Source: Beroe forskalii
Taxonomy: Eukaryota; Ctenophora; Nuda; Beroida; Beroidae
NCBI GenBank assembly: GCA_011033025.1
Contig: WFMF01000196.1
Location: 1-64,000, forward strand
Direction: 5' to 3'
DNA: 64,000 bases
The notes under the pieces were generated by a model, which did no database searches, was not told the origin of the DNA, and worked only from the letters and a program-made list of their open reading frames with translations. This document shows, in pieces, positions 33,046 through 44,400 of this stretch (positions within the stretch are counted from its first letter, which is position 1; every line of letters starts with the position of its first letter). A program made the translations under genes and the position numbers.

Positions 33046-34299
33046 AAAAGCTGATTCGGCTATATTGAGATAACAATGCGCCGAAAATGTTGAGATTATC
33101 TGAAATTGAGAGACTCATTATATACTCACCTCAATAACACCTGTCAAAACTTCAGAGTTCATCGGATCACGAGTCTTGGAGCCACCATTAAAGCATTAAC
33201 CACAGTGCAGGAGAGAATTATCCCTCGGAGAACTTAGGATCTAGAATCTTCCACACCACATACCGGTTATCTCTTGATGACTAAGCTAGTCATTACATCG
33301 GGTACCTCAGCTGAGTGCACCAATTGAGCCATAGGTCTGCCAAAATCTAAAATTTAGGAATTATCTCGGGAACGGGTTGAGATAGAGCCTTAAAAACACG
33401 ATCTTCCCTCATAAACCGATCATTTCCCGTCGGGTTACATGGTTCTGATGTTCTCCATCTCATAAGCTGTGCAAATGCCCAGGATGAGCCTCATGGACAG
33501 CCAAAATGGCCATATTGGGGATTATCTCGGGAACAGGTTGAGATAGAGCCTTAAAAACATGCTCTACCCTCATGAACCGATCATTTCCGGTCGAGTTACA
33601 TGGTTCTGATGTTCTCCATCCCATAAGCTGTCCAAATGCCCAAAATGGGCCTCATGGACAGCCAAAATGGCCATATTGGGGATTATCTCGGGAACGGGTT
33701 GACATAGATCCTTAAAAACATGCTCTACCCTCATAAACCGGCCAATTCCAGTCGAGTTACATGGTTCTGACGGTCTCCATATCATTAGCTGTCGAAACGC
33801 CCAAATTGGGCTTCATGGACAGCCAAAATGGCCAAGTTGGGGATTATCTCGGGAGCGGGTTGAGATAGAGCCTCGAAACCATGCTCTACCCTCATAAACC
33901 GATCATTTCCAGTCGAGTTACATGGTTCTGATGTTCTCCATCCCATAAGCTACCCATATGCCCAAATTGGGCCTGACGGACAGCCAAAATGGCCAAATTT
34001 GGGATTATCTCGGAAACGGGATGAGATAGAACCTTAAAACCATGTTCTACCCTAGTAAAAACGCCAATTCTACGTCAGTTAGAGTGGTCATTTATAACTT
34101 TTCCTCAAATAGAAGCGGAGATATCGTTGATTCATTTTTGGCCACTGCCCAAAATGGGCGTGGCCCAAAAATGGGTTTCCGCATCGAAAATTTTTGAAAC
34201 TTTTTTTTTGATATATATTTGACCTATATGCTATCGGATCCGACCCTCAAACCTAGATTAAGATTTATTTCACACCCATGTTTGGTATAGCCCTTACTA

Positions 34300-35200
34300 T
34301 TGGCTGATCAGTTCTGGCAATTGTAATAAAAAATGAGATGAGATCTGATTCAAATCTCATGTTTTACTTTTTGAAGCACTTCAAAATTTGGAATCACCAC
34401 AATTTTCTTGGAATCCTACAATAGCACAATTATAGTTGTAGTCTGAAATCAAAATGCATAATTCCCAGAAATCTAGTGGTTGTAAAATTTAGTGAAATGT
34501 AGGAAGCCTTTGTATGTTTTTTGCCAATTGGAATGAATGGCACAACTTTGATGCTTATTGCTTTTGAATTTGTTCACAAAGGCGAGACTAAGGAGGTGTT
34601 TTTGTGAACTGAACATTGGTGACAACTCTGTCCAATGTTGAATGATGATGTATAGTCAGGGCATAGCTAGATGGTTGAGGCATAGTAAAATGCTGTAAGG
34701 GCAAAAGACAATGTTGCAGCATACTAATTGAGGCATAATAATTCTGGCTAGAAATAACTGGGGCATGACTTGAAAATAGTTGGGACATTGATATTAAGTA
34801 CCTACCTACCCACTACCCTGATGAGTTTGTCTAGGGTGGTTCCACGCTAGCGAACTGCTTGTGCACGGGTTGCGAACCGTTGGCGGAACGGTCCACAACC
34901 ACTTTGCTTGCGTTGTTCCAATCTACATAGCATGGCAACCATGCTTAATAGCGTGTCACTACAGTAAACGACGAAACATGGCCAATATTGTGCAATCTAT
35001 CACGCTACATACTGCGTTGCCACACTACGTAGCATGGACGCCACGATACGTAGCGTGGCACCATGGTAGCGAAGCGGTTGTGGACAGTGGAATGTTTTAA
35101 TATAAGATGCATTCAAGCGTTTTTTCCGTCGCAGTAAATTTTTTGACCTTGCCAAGAGATTATGAACTTATCAAGAGAAAATAAGGCTAAAAAGTGCATA
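34300..35200. other. No gene seen; short inverted motifs
   Basis: 34835-35100 contains several small GC-rich inverted motifs (for example TAGCATGGCAACCATGCT and CTACGTAGCATGG). No gene is evident. Confidence 0.45.
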
Positions 35201-35621
35201 CCTTATTGGACTTTATTTAGCCGGCCTCTTTTTTAACCGGCCTTTTTTTTAACCGGCCCTATGGACAAAAGTTGGATCAATTTTGAACCGTTTTAACCGG
35301 CCCCTTGGACAAAAATTTTTCTGGTGATGCCACATCAAGGATTTTATGCTCTGAAATGACCACTAAAAGCCCTTTATATTCAATCAATTGCATCAAAAGA
35401 CACAAATCCCGGTCTAATATTATGTTTTAGGTCATTAACGTGTTATGTAATGACGCTCAAGTGAATTTAAGCTAAGTCATAAAAGTTTCATTTGACCTAA
35501 ATTAATTGGCCTTTAATTTGACCGGCCCCACTTTAACCGGCCTTTTTTTAACCGGCCCTTTGGACAAAAATTTGAAAGTCGTTTTTGTCCTTAAGGGCCG
35601 GTTAAATAAAGGCCACTAAGG
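35201..35621 (+). mobile_element. MITE family CCTTATTGG, copy 2 (uninterrupted)
   Basis: Collinear with 10762-11369 but lacking the FB2 insertion. It begins CCTTATTGGACTTTATTTAG and ends with the inverse, TA on both sides. AACCGGCC occurs several times, and GTCGTTTTTGTCC near the right end is shared with copy 1. Confidence 0.88.
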
Positions 35622-36645
35622 TATTGACATATTGGTGCCGTTGCTATGGAAACTAATTTTTGTGCATGTGCAGATTATAGTCAGTTCTTTTATATTCCTT
35701 TCTATTACAGTATTACGGTACAACAGCTGTTGAGTGCTGTGCTGTAGTTTTTGAAAATTTGACGTTTTCTAAACTTAAAATTCAAGATCTCAAGATGGAG
35801 AATGGGCAAAACTTGAATAACGGAGGATATTTCAGATGGATTGTTTTCATAAAATTGTGGCCGAGGTCCGCTGATAATCAATACTTAGTCGATGATAACA
35901 GTAGTAACTGCAGTTGTGAAATTAACCGTTAAGAGCAATTTAAGGTTTAAAAAGTATTCAATCAATTTGAACTGTGGGGTTTGTAATTTGCGAACGAAGT
36001 GCTGGGTAGCAGTGCCGAGTGAGCTGTGTGATTGCAGGCCCGATGGGCCTGCTAGTTTAAAAGTTTGTAATAAAAGATGTCTGCAAGGGGGACGGGGTTT
36101 GCCAAATGGTCTTTCAGAAGTTTTTAGACAAAGGGGGAGGGTATAATTTGGTCAAAAATTTGCTGATGTCTGTTATGGATGGCTCCTAAGATAATCTTAC
36201 AATGATTTGAGTAGTTATAGGTTTATGAATAGTCCATTACCTTTAACATAAACTTTAATCTGCACTTTTTGTTGACATGTGGAAAGAGGGGGGGCAGTGG
36301 GGAGGTCTGTCACAGCATATATGTTGGTCAGAACATCAGTTCCACTGTAGACTTACCATGGCATCATGCTGTTTCTCTTCTTTTCAGCACTTCCACTTCG
36401 CAGAATGATAGAAGGTGGCTGTATCATGTATGTTTATACTTTGTAAATTGATGGTTTCAGATCATCAGTCAAGCTTGTATTGCCTGCAGCCTATATCATT
36501 GTAAAAGTGCATTAGTGAGAAAGAAATTTATATCCAAGAAATGTATTGTTTTGCTTGTTGATTGGGTAAAATTATCGTCTTCCTCTATGAATGAACTATA
36601 GATGTTTATAAACTATTTAAGATATTGAAATCATAAAGAAAACTA
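35622..36645. other. No supported gene
   Basis: A cysteine-containing 84-codon frame at 35892-36146 has no recognised domain or splice support. A fragment resembling the right end of the 2202-2452 MITE occurs near 36125-36185. Confidence 0.45.
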
Positions 36646-37510
36646 GGTAAAAGTGTCACAAGAGTTGTGATTTTTGTCCAATGGATCCATTGGATCCATC
36701 ATGTCCAATGGACATGTCCAATGGACGTCCATTGGACATCCATTGACATCCATTGAACATGATGTCCATCGGCAAAACGTCCAATGGTGTTCAATGGATA
36801 CGATCCATTGGATCCATTTTTGATGTTCAATGGACATGTTCAATGGATCCAATGGATGTTCAATGGATCCATCTGAGGATCCAATGGACACAATCACCAA
36901 ACATGGTTTGGTAGATGGACATCAGACTGGTATTTTTGTTCATTGATCCATTGTGTCCATTGGATCCAATGGATCCATTGTGTCCATTGAACACCATTGG
37001 ACATGTCCATTGGATCCATTGATCCATTGAATATTGTGTCCATTGGATCCAATGGATCCATTTTGTCCATTGACACAATGGATCCATTGGACACAATGGA
37101 TCCAATGGACACATGTACAATGGATCCAATGGATCCAATGGACATGTTCAATGGTGTTCAATGGACACAATGGATCCATTGATCCAATGGACACAATGGA
37201 TCCATTGAACAAAAAAATACCAGACTGATGTCCATCTACCAAAACCATGTTTGGTGATTGTGTCCATTGATCCACTCAGATGGATCCATTGAACATCCAT
37301 TGATCCATTGAACATGTCCATTGAACATCAAAATGGATCCAATGGATCCATTGGATCCATTGAACACCATTGGACGTTTTTACCGATGGACACCATGTTC
37401 AATGGATGTCCAATGGATGTCCAATGGACGTCCATTGGACATGTCCATTGGACATGATGGATCCAATGGATCCATTGGACAAAAATCACAACTCTTGTGA
37501 CACTTTTACC
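36646..37510. mobile_element. Foldback element FB5, palindrome built of nested TGGATCCA motifs
   Basis: The ends GGTAAAAGTGTCACAAGAG are inverted. The flanks are GAAAACTA (36638-36645) and GAAAACGG (37511-37518), an 8-bp duplication with two mismatches. Between the ends almost every base belongs to permutations of ATGGATCC, CCATTGGA, TGGACA and TGGACGTCCA. These are themselves palindromes, so the element is self-complementary at 6-20 base scale and again over its whole 865 bases. Repetitive frames (MDPLDP-like) on both strands are by-products. Confidence 0.92.
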
Positions 37511-37789
37511 GAAAACGGTAAGTTAGGACTATATTCATTCTTGCAATTACTCAATTAGAAATTAGAACTCTCTTATTACAACAATGTAGAGCAAGTGAAA
37601 AGTAAGGACTATATTTGAAATTCTTAAGCTATTCATTCTTGCAATTACTCAATTAGAAATTAATGAATAAGTCAAAGAAAGGTAAATTTGTACATTCCCA
37701 TGATCATTGTTATTAAAAATACAATGATTAAAAGAATTTGAACCTTGCTTAATTAACTCTTGACATTTAACATAATATAACATATGGAG

Positions 37790-38347
37790 TTGGAGAAAAG
37801 TCTTGCAGATTGATGTCTTGAAGAAAGTTTTCTTTTTAATTCAAATATGTTTTAACCCTGATTTTCAGGAGAAGCATCTCTCAAGATGGAGTATTGGATC
37901 AGGATGCATGCCACTTCTCATTAATTTATTAATGTGCAACGTAAAAGGACACAATTAACTCGGATCCATCCACCGGTCCTCTACTTCTCTTCACTAAGTG
38001 TGTTACTTAATTTCTTGATGCTTGGAGTACATACAAAGACCAAAGAGCAAGTTTCAGTTTAATTCAGGCTGGTGGTCACTGCACTTGACGGTGCTATACC
38101 CTGGTAGCAGGGGGTGACTGCTGGGGGGCCTACCTCATTAAAAGCTCTGGCAATTTAAACACCCCGAAAGCTGAGGTAGGTATTCGACTGAAGAAGCCTG
38201 CTCACCACTCATCTTGGTGTGACTCATTTGGATCCTGCTGCTCTCTACATTGCATTACCTAAAGGGATCATGTTAGAGTTCAAGTACGGAGTTGGAGAAA
38301 AGTCTTGTAGATTGATGTCTTGAAGAAAGTTTTCTTTTTAATTCAAA
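37790..38347 (+). repeat. Dispersed repeat family 1, copies b and c
   Basis: GGAGTTGGAGAAAAGTCTTG followed by AGATTGATGTCTTGAAGAAA occurs at about 37790 and again at about 38285. The second is preceded by the full family sequence from about 38135 (AAGCTGAGGTAGGTATTCGA). The two form a direct repeat bracketing about 450 bases. Confidence 0.85.
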
Positions 38348-39037
38348 TAACATATGGATAATGGCTTAATGGTATTTAAGCATCACTCTTCACATAGTCA
38401 GTAACCCCTTATTGGGCGTAGATGTCTCATGGGTGGTCAAATAGAAGTGTATCTGGTCATAAATTATGCGCCTGAAACCACTGAACCAATGATATTCGCC
38501 AGTTTTCCTTTGTTTTCCTGTAAAATTCAAAAAACGCTATTTTTACCCCTCAAAACAGTGATCCATGCCGGTCTTCATTACTGAGGCACCCAAGATCTGA
38601 AATCGAAGGCTTGGGCCGATTGAGCTGAAAATTTGCATGCCATCCATGGACGACATAAGAAAGACATACCATACTTCAGAATCCCGAAATCAGCCATTTT
38701 CTGTCTGTTATGGGGGTTTAAATTGCGTTTTTTGGCTTAAAAACTGCCTTTTTTCGCCCCTTACTGGGTGTAGATGTCTCATGGGTGGTCAAATAGAAGT
38801 GTATCTGGTCATAAATTATGTGCCTGAAACCACTGAACCAATGATATTCACCAGTTTTCCTTTGTTATCCTGTAAAATCCAAAAAACCCTATTTTTACCT
38901 CTCAAAACAGTGATCCATGCCGGTCTTCATTTCTGAGGCACCCAAGATCCGAAATCGAAAAGATTTGGCCAATTGAGCTGAAAATTTGCACGCCATCAAT
39001 GGACGACCTAAGAAAGACACACCATACTACTATACTA

Positions 39038-41555
39038 ATACAGTCAAAATTGGATTTAAAAGTGGACAAATTCTACACCAAGCGATTTTGCATGGATTCT
39101 ATAGTTTTTTGCATGAAAAATCGATCTAACAACTTTCCACACCCTCCGAGTGTGGAAAGTGCCAAAAATCGATTTTTAGCTGAGGAGCAGCCGACTGATA
39201 TGTAAAAAAATCGTATCTCGGCTCAGGAAGGTCGTAGAGACTTCATCTTTGGCGAAAATGTGCGCAATGAGCATGTTTATATACAATTGTTAACAAAAAC
39301 ATGCCCCTCAAATGCTCAGGAACGGAGTTACGGGCGAAAAACAGATTTTTTGGGCAGGCGCCAAGACCTGCATAAGGCGAATTTGTATCTCAGTCCAGGA
39401 AGGTCGTAGAGACTTCATCTTAAGGAAAATGTGCGCAATGGCCATGTTTATATACAATTGTTGACAAAATATGCCCTAAAATGCTAAGGAACGGAGTAAT
39501 GGGCGAAAAACTGATTTTTCGGGCAGCATAAGACCTGATTAGCGAATTTTTATCTCAGTCCAGAAGGTCGTAGAGACTTCATCTTGGGCGGAAAAATGTG
39601 CGCAATGGCCATGTTTATATACAATTGTCAACAAAAATATGCCCTAAAATGCTCAGGAATGGAGTTACGGGCGAAAAACTGATTTTTTGGGCAGGTGCAA
39701 GACCTGCTTAAGGAGAATTTTGTATCTCAGTCTAGGAAGGTCGTAGAAACTTCATCTTAGGCGGAAAATGTGCGCAATGGCCATGTTTATATACAATTGT
39801 TGGACAAAAATATGCCCTAAAATGCTCAGGAACGGAGTAACGGGCGAAAACTAATTTTTTTGGCAGCTAACAGGCCTGATATAGAAGATTTTTCTATCTT
39901 GGTCCAGACATTTATTCCAGTCCTGTATGGTTTTAGTCTTAGTAAAACGGCCAGGGTCGGTTTAATCGGCCATGCCGGTGGCAGCCATGCTGAGCATGGA
40001 GACAATCCCTAATACGCTAGGCTAAGGGTGTGAACTCCTGGTGGTTTTTTAGGCCACCCTACTGCCAGGGATATCCTCAGCTGAGAGCAGCCAGCCGTTC
40101 CTGGACCCCTCTGGACCGGCGGGCTGCCAACGCCCGTGGCAACAATCAGACTGCAAAGCAAGACAAGGCTTACCTGCAGATTAAGTCAGAGATCTGCCAA
40201 AGGTGGCTATAATGCACCACCTCTCTTTGTCTAGATCAAGATGATTCACTGGGAGGTCTGACCCAGCCAGACTGTGTAAATATTATTCCCACCGATTGGG
40301 ATTTAACTGGGCTTAATGGGCAAAGCCCAGTCCTTTATGGTGGTTAATCGTTACCTCGTTTTAGACACATTTCTGTACTCTCTTCCTACTTCCTGAGTTG
40401 ACCATTCCAATTATTTTCTGCTCAGCCGGAAGTCTCTATGGTTGTACGAAATTTCATGTCAGGATACTTCATCTCCCTGTCCTGACCCTAAACATCACCC
40501 TATAACCTTACCCCGAATCCTAACTCTTACCCATACGCTAACCATTACCCTAACCCAGATCCTTACCTTTGCGTGGGGTTGAAGTATTACAAGATAAAGT
40601 GCCGTGAGATGAAATGTGATGAGATCAAAAGTCCGTTACTTGTCTCTTTTACTGGACAGTGATTATATGAAAATCGTCTCAAACCATCGCCAAATTTCAT
40701 TTTTCGCCTATAACTTTCTTCCTGAGAATTTCAGGGCACATGTTTATCCTTTAATAATACTCTTTTATCAGCAAGTCGTTCCGAATAAACATGGCCATTG
40801 CGCACATTTTCCACCCAAGATGAACTCTCTACAACCTTCCTGGACTGAGATACAAAATTGGCCTAAATCAGGTCTTGTGTTGGCCAAAAAATCAGTTTTT
40901 CGCCCGTTACTCCGTTCCTTAGCATTTAAGGGCATATTTCTGTGAACAATTGTATATAAACATGGCCATTGCACACATTTTCCGCCCAAGTTGAAGTCTC
41001 TATGACCTTCCTGGACTGAGATACAAAATTCGCCTAAATCAGGTCTTGCATTGGCCCAAAAAATCAGTTTTTCGCCCATTACTCCGTTCCTTAGCATTTT
41101 AGGGCATATTTTTGTCAACAATTGTGTATAAACATGGCCATTTCGCACATTTTCCGCCCAAGATGAAGTCTCTACGACCTTCCTGGACTGAGATACAAAA
41201 TTCGCCTTATGCAGGTCTTGCGCCTGCCCAAAAAATCTGTTTTTCGCCTGTAACTCCGTTCCTGAGCATTTTAGGGCACATTTTTGTTGACAATTGTGTA
41301 TAAGCATGCTCATTGCGCACATTTTCCGCCCAAGATGAAGTCTCTACGACCTTCCTGAGCCGAGATACGATTTTTTACATATCAGTCGGCTGCGCCTCAG
41401 CTAAAAATCGATTTTTCGGCACTTTCCACACTCCGGAGAGGTGTGGAAAGTTGTTAGATCGATTTTTCATGCAAAAAACTATAGAATCCATGCAAAATCG
41501 CTTGGTGTAGAATTTGTCCACTTTTTACCCCTTTTTGAGGCAGATTTGACTGTAT
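39038..41555. mobile_element. Foldback element FB6, 2.5 kb, arms of 170-bp repeats
   Basis: The ends ATACAGTCAAA are inverted and flanked by TA (39036-39037 and 41556-41557). The arms start with about 170 unique bases (CTACACCAAGCGATTTTGCA) followed by four or five tandem units of about 170 bases. Each unit carries TATCTCAGTCCAGGAAGGTC, GCGCAATGGCCATGTTTATA and GGAACGGAGT. The central 0.8 kb is unrelated and includes a TAACCC-rich MITE-like block (40430-40640). Its design parallels FB4, but the sequence differs. Confidence 0.9.
40430..40640. repeat. TAACCC-rich repeat, copy a
   Basis: Degenerate CCCTAA/CCTTACCC runs are bracketed by ATTTCAT.TCA..G-like and inverted TGAGATGAAATG ends. A related block with the same CAGTCCTGACCCTAAC start lies at 60460-60560, and a TTAGGG-oriented one lies at 44000-44110. 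The runs are too irregular to be telomeric. Confidence 0.65.
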
Positions 41556-42059
41556 TATACTTCAGAATCCCAAAATCAGCCATTTTCTGTCTGTTATGGG
41601 GGGTTAAAATCACATTTTGGCTTAAAAACTGCCTTTTTTCGCCCCTTATTGAGTTATTGGGCGTAGATGTCTCATGGGTGGTCAAATAGAAGTGTATATG
41701 GTCATAAATTATGTGCCTGAAACCACTGAGCCAATGGTATTCGCCAGTTTTCCTTTGTTTTTCTGTAAAATCAAAAAAACCCTATTTTATACCTCTCAAA
41801 ACAGTGATCCATGCCAGTCTTAATTTCTGAGGCACCCAAGATCCGAGAGGAGAGGTCAGAGGACTTTAGTCTTGCAACATGGTACTGCAGGGGATCACTT
41901 CTTATAGAGCCAGAGGTGATTCCCTGCACTATCACTTTGTCATGTCTGAACTGATGATAAGGAGACTGCCACCAGCACAACTTGACCTCTCAAACAATGC
42001 CAGAAATACCAATTCAGACTCCACCTATTAATACAAGCCGAATAGCACCTTCAGCGTAC

Positions 42060-42275
42060 AGTGTAGCTAGTGCTACTACTACTAAATGGGGGATGGATCT
42101 ACAAGACATCAAAGCAGAGTCCCCAGCATGAGACCTCCTGCTGGGAGGTCCCTGTTGCCAGGGCTGGGATGGATACGAATCCCGAATCTCCCAAGGAGGA
42201 ACAATATGCTGAGAACACATTGGTGTTGCCAACATGGATACGGGAACTGGAAGAAACTTCCTGCCAGTGTTGATA
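42060..42275 (+). repeat. Dispersed repeat family 4, copy a
   Basis: GCTACTACTACTAAATGGGG, then GATGGATC, CAGAGTCCCCAGCA, GGTCCCTGTTGC.AGGGCT and GCCAACA are shared in order with 51418-51597. The CTACTACTACTAAA start suggests a non-LTR retroelement leader, which I cannot confirm. Confidence 0.75.
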
Positions 42276-42714
42276 TTCCGGGGTACCCTGGAGTCCCAAC
42301 TCATGGTATCCTTGGGTGCGGATCTTCCCATCGCAAGCCCAGGAGGATTCCAAGGTTATTGTACAATGTACAGATTGAATTTGATTTTAAAGCCCTTATG
42401 GCCATGGTTGCTACACATAGGGTTTGCGATAAACAAGTTTTTCGTGAATGAAAAATAAACATTTTTAATTTTTTTAGACGTTGACTTGAGTTTTCTATGG
42501 AAAGAAACTTCAATGCACAAATTAGTATTCTGTAAATCAAAGATAAACGTTCCACAATACGTAATTATTTATGATTATGTAGAAAACGTTATATATAAAC
42601 CAAAAATGAACGTATCAGAAACGTTTAATTTTGGTTTTGGCTTCTACAGATCCGTCTATCATCTATTAAACGTTTCAAAAACGTTTAAAAATTTGCTGAA
42701 GGTGAAGGGGTCAG

Positions 42715-43770
42715 ACAACGTCCGACTCGACGGGCGATGTCCGTCCCTTTCTTCTGACTTGTTGTTGGACGGCGCAAAGTGACGTCCAAATGTGGAACGT
42801 TGCGCCGCGCGCGCGAGGGTAGGGTTACATCCTACGAACGTCCGACAATCAAAAATAACGTTTGACGAAAACCAAAATTAAAGCAGAGAAAACGTTTATT
42901 TTTGGTTAGGTTTCTTTGTGCCGGCTGGGTAAGTGGGTAACCAGGGGCGTCGCGTCGTCACAAAACGAGCAAGGCGCCGCGCGCGTAAAACTAGTTAGAG
43001 CAAGATGGCAAGATGCTTGCGCGCGTGCATTTGTAGGATGAACTTGCTTCCCTTCTGGGGTCGACGGACGTTGCCCGTCTATTTCTTCTGACTGGAAGTG
43101 GATGGGCGAAAGCGCAAAGTGACGTCCCAATCTGGAACGTTGCGCTGCGCGCGAGGTTCCCCTAACCAGGGCTTGCCGCGCCGCGCACTCCGTGCGCGTA
43201 ACCATGGTCCTGGTTAGGGCAACGCGCGAGGGTAGGGTAACATCCTACGATTCTGGGGAAGCACGCCGCGCACTGCAAACTCTGAAACAGGGATATACGT
43301 GTTAAGCTTGCTAAATTTAAACACGTATATCCCTGTTTCAGTAGGGAAGCGTGCGGCGCGTACTTCCCCTAACAAGGGGCGTCGCGCACTCCGTTTGCTA
43401 AACACGTATATCCCTGTTATCGTCGCGCTTCCTCAGAAGCGCCGCGCGTTAAATCCGGTACACACATGACACCTATGCGGGCTTAGGAAGCTGCACTCCG
43501 TGCGCGTAACCTCGTAGGATGTTACCCTACCCTCGCGCGCGGCGCAACGTTCCACATTTGGACGTCACTTTGCACCTTGTCCAACAACAAGTCAGTAGAA
43601 AGGGACGGACATCGCCCGTCGAGCGTAACCAGGGTCGGCCTGGTTAGGGTTCCCCTAACCAGGGGTGTCGCGCCGCGCACTCCGTGCGGCGCGCGTAACC
43701 AGGGCCCTGGTTAGTGCTTGTCAATGTCAGGCGTTGCCAGACCCCCTCGCGCGCGCGCCACGACTCGCAG
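42715..43770. repeat. GC-rich repeat cluster with CGCGCG hairpins
   Basis: One block (CGTCCCTTTCTTCTGACTTG, then GGACGTCACTTTG-type and GGAACGTTGCGCCGCGCG-type pieces) occurs three times: about 42730-42840 and 43060-43160 on plus, and inverted at 43500-43630. A near-perfect hairpin, GAAACAGGGATATACGTG against CACGTATATCCCTGTTTC, spans about 43280-43342. The composition is far richer in CG than the surroundings. No gene was found. Confidence 0.75.
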
Positions 43771-43898
43771 AGCCTTATTTTAAATAAAATTTGAAATAAT
43801 GGGTCCGACGACGTCAGACAAGTTAGTGCAAGGCGCGTACGCACCTTAATGCGGGCTTTGGAAGTGTTAAGCAACATGTGGTACAATTTGAAATTTAA

Positions 43899-44214
43899 GG
43901 GGGTTCAAGCCAAATTTTTGGGTACGTCTCCCATGTAAACGGGAGCCTTCATTATCTATGACAATGACGTCACTCAGAAAAATATAATTAAGCGCACCTA
44001 GCGCTTCCAAGCATTAGGGTTAGGTTCTGATTAGGGTCAGGATTTGTTAGGTTCAGGTTAGGATTAAGGTTAGGTTTTGGTTAGGGCAATGGTTAGGTTT
44101 AGGATACAGAAAATTGACGTTTAGATCTGTGACGTCACTCAGAGCCGTTTATATGGGAGAGATACCAATTTTTGGGAAAACACGTTTCTGAGATAACGGT
44201 TGACCCAAAAGGTT
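43899..44214 (+). mobile_element. Truncated FB3 relative, interrupted by a 240-bp element
   Basis: TTAA followed by GGGGGTTCAAGCCAAATTTT at 43895 matches the left end of FB3, and the match resumes at about 44167 (TTTTTGGGAAAACACG). Between lies an insert with inverted ends TCTCCCATGTAAACGG and CCGTTTATATGGGAGA, whose flanks repeat CCAA(A)TTTTTGGG. The copy stops at 44214, where CCTAAGCCCGCATAGG, another local repeat, begins. Confidence 0.8.
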
Positions 44215-44331
44215 TCCTAAGCCCGCATAGGTGTGTGTCAGGCATGGATCCACGGGGGCGTGCTGGGGGCGTGCGCACGCCCCCAAACGAAAATTTGGGG
44301 GCGTGCTCTGGAGCGTGCAATTCAAAGATTT

Positions 44332-44400
44332 CAGGCCTAAATTGTCTATTAAGCTTGCCCTAACACTTTGAGTCCCAACATCAATTCCAATAAAAGTCAT
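44332..44400 (-). pseudogene. Isolated N-terminal exon-like fragment of an FGGY-type sugar kinase
   Basis: The minus strand reads MTFIGIDVGTQSVRASLIDN from an ATG at 44400. The IG.DVGT.S.RA segment is the N-terminal phosphate-binding strand-turn of FGGY carbohydrate kinases, closest to the metazoan/fungal D-ribulokinase-like FGGY proteins. After about 23 residues the homology stops, and the sequence passes into repeats (CGTGCGCACGCCCCC). No other kinase exon is visible downstream on this strand. It may be exon 1 of a gene broken by repeats, or a captured fragment. A donor site is not convincing. Confidence 0.5.

Larger units (their letters stand above)
30076..34297. mobile_element. Foldback element FB4, 4.2 kb, arms of 161-bp repeats
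   Basis: The inverted ends GTAAGGGCT (30076) and AGCCCTTAC (34297) are flanked by TA on both sides. Each arm begins with a block of about 250 bases (AACATGGGTGTGAAATAAAT inward) followed by tandem units of about 161 bases. Each unit carries CTATCTCAACCCG, CCGAGATAATCCC, TGGCCATTTTGGCTGTCC and ACATGGTTCTGA. The left arm has about five units, split by a 1.2-kb insertion (30769-31996); the right arm has five at 33350-34060. No coding capacity was found. Confidence 0.9.
38405..41850 (+). repeat. Tandem 350-bp repeat hosting FB6
   Basis: A unit starting at CCCCTTA.TGGGTGTAGATG or its close variant, and including GTCTCATGGGTGGTCAAATA and ATCAGCCATTTTCTGTCTGT, is present at 38405-38750 and 38757-39035. 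It resumes at 41557-41850. FB6 is inserted within a unit at ACCATACTTCAGAATCC. Confidence 0.85.

Noticed and set aside
35892..36146. Cys-rich 84-codon frame that could be a zinc finger
   Set aside because: Cysteine spacing does not match THAP, C2H2, TSP1 or other families I know, and no start or splice context is visible.
36643..37558. Frames reading MDPLDPMDTM repeats
   Set aside because: They derive from ATGGATCC-type palindromic words of FB5 on both strands.
40030..40212. 60-codon frame reading RAASRSWTPLDRRAANARG
   Set aside because: It lies in the centre of foldback FB6 and no family is recognised. It might be a remnant of a captured sequence, but this is not supportable.
44003..44110. 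Telomere or interstitial telomeric repeat
   Set aside because: The TTAGG-like motifs are irregular and sit within a small element with inverted ends.
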